From Bacteroidota bacterium (GTDB taxonomy: Bacteria; Bacteroidota; Bacteroidia; 2-12-FULL-35-15), in assembly GCA_947476185.1 (NCBI GenBank), contig CANJPX010000012.1, positions 1 to 64,000 on the forward strand: a stretch of 64,000 bases of DNA. The letters are read 5' to 3'. The notes beneath the pieces were generated by a model. It saw only the letters and a program-made list of their open reading frames with translations, made no database searches and was not told where the DNA came from. Position numbers and translations under genes: made by a program. This document shows positions 63,704 to 64,000 of the stretch, one piece after another (position 1 is the first letter of the stretch; each line of letters opens with the position of its first letter).

Positions 63704-64000
63704 AAATTATAACTAACCATTAATACAATCACCCCTTGATGCAGCATTTGATCTAAGCCGAAAATATACCAGTGAAAAGGATTTTTTGCATCAGCAAGAG
63801 CTGGAAACCAAACATTCAATTTCCCTTTTAAAACATCAATGCAAAAATGAGTGCAAATTTGGACGCCTGTTAAAATTAGTACCGATTTAATTGGAACAAA
63901 AAACAAAAGTACAAAACACATTAATGTTCCGTGAATGCAAGCATGAATAAATATAGGAAAAAGAGGTTTGCCTATTAGTTTGGCCTTTAACATCCGGGGC
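63682..64000 (-). CDS. DUF3307-family membrane protein, 5' end missing
   Basis: At least 104 codons; the open frame runs to the right edge without a stop, and the family's first helix is not yet reached, so the ATG at 63993 is probably internal. Visible parts are FIHACIHGTLMCFVLLF, the helix with FCIDVLKGK, and FGLDQMLHQGVIVLMV with the conserved D-Q-x-x-H. DUF3307 proteins are small membrane proteins of unknown role. The 3' end overlaps the GH16 gene by 22 bases on the other strand. Confidence 0.82.
   Translation of the reverse strand, partial: PRMLKAKLIGKPLFPIFIHACIHGTLMCFVLLFFVPIKSVLILTGVQICTHFCIDVLKGKLNVWFPALADAKNPFHWYIFGLDQMLHQGVIVLMVSYNFYLLSAS

Overview
The window reads as a chromosomal segment of an AT-rich member of the Bacteroidota (class Bacteroidia or a close relative). 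The evidence is a SusC/SusD pair at the left edge, two proteins with type IX secretion C-terminal sorting domains, an HU-CCDC81/SPOR envelope protein, a DUF5686 outer-membrane protein, and many copies of the phylum's -7 promoter box TAnnTTTG close upstream of genes. No prophage, CRISPR array, rRNA or complete insertion sequence was seen. Genus cannot be decided from this sequence.

Layout. 1-9 kb (minus strand): end of a SusCD locus, then a small unknown protein, a thioredoxin-like [2Fe-2S] ferredoxin, polyprenyl synthase, glucose-1-phosphate thymidylyltransferase and an RND/MMPL exporter. 9-25 kb: DUF5686 protein, a TPR/SpoIIE-type phosphatase, trhO, an SDR L-threonine dehydrogenase, a MORN-type protein, cysS, a GT9 glycosyltransferase, a thioesterase, hemJ, a lipoprotein, the HU-CCDC81/SPOR protein, kdsB and two tandem DUF1571/LysM-like paralogues. 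25-40 kb: polA, L,D-transpeptidase, MOSC protein, hflX, a membrane-anchored cytochrome c, two amidohydrolase-like genes separated by a small inverted-repeat element, trpS, plsC-like and gatC.

40-50 kb is the housekeeping core. The haem genes hemA, a fused hemC-hemD and hemB lie together on the minus strand (hemJ, a late step, is at 20 kb), and they diverge from rplM-rpsI-rpsB-tsf-pyrH-frr. 50-64 kb: a radical SAM/SPASM protein, two T9SS cargo proteins, an MsbA-like ABC exporter, rbfA, a LolC/E-type permease, a lipoprotein archaemetzincin, a tRNA-dihydrouridine synthase, a CPBP protease, a three-gene redox operon ending in a decahaem cytochrome c, tRNA-Ser(GGA) with a duplicated downstream region, a GH16 glycosidase and the end of a DUF3307 protein.

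The most unusual structure is at 36841-37379. A perfect 34-bp inverted repeat encloses a GxxExxY (PD-(D/E)XK-like) gene that carries two frameshifts, and the whole unit fills the gap between two amidohydrolase-like genes. Also notable are the decahaem/b-type/DUF2231 operon, the repeats after tRNA-Ser, the 520-bp gap before rplM with a candidate L13 leader hairpin, and five tandem heptamers abutting the frr start codon. Seven genes appear to start with TTG.
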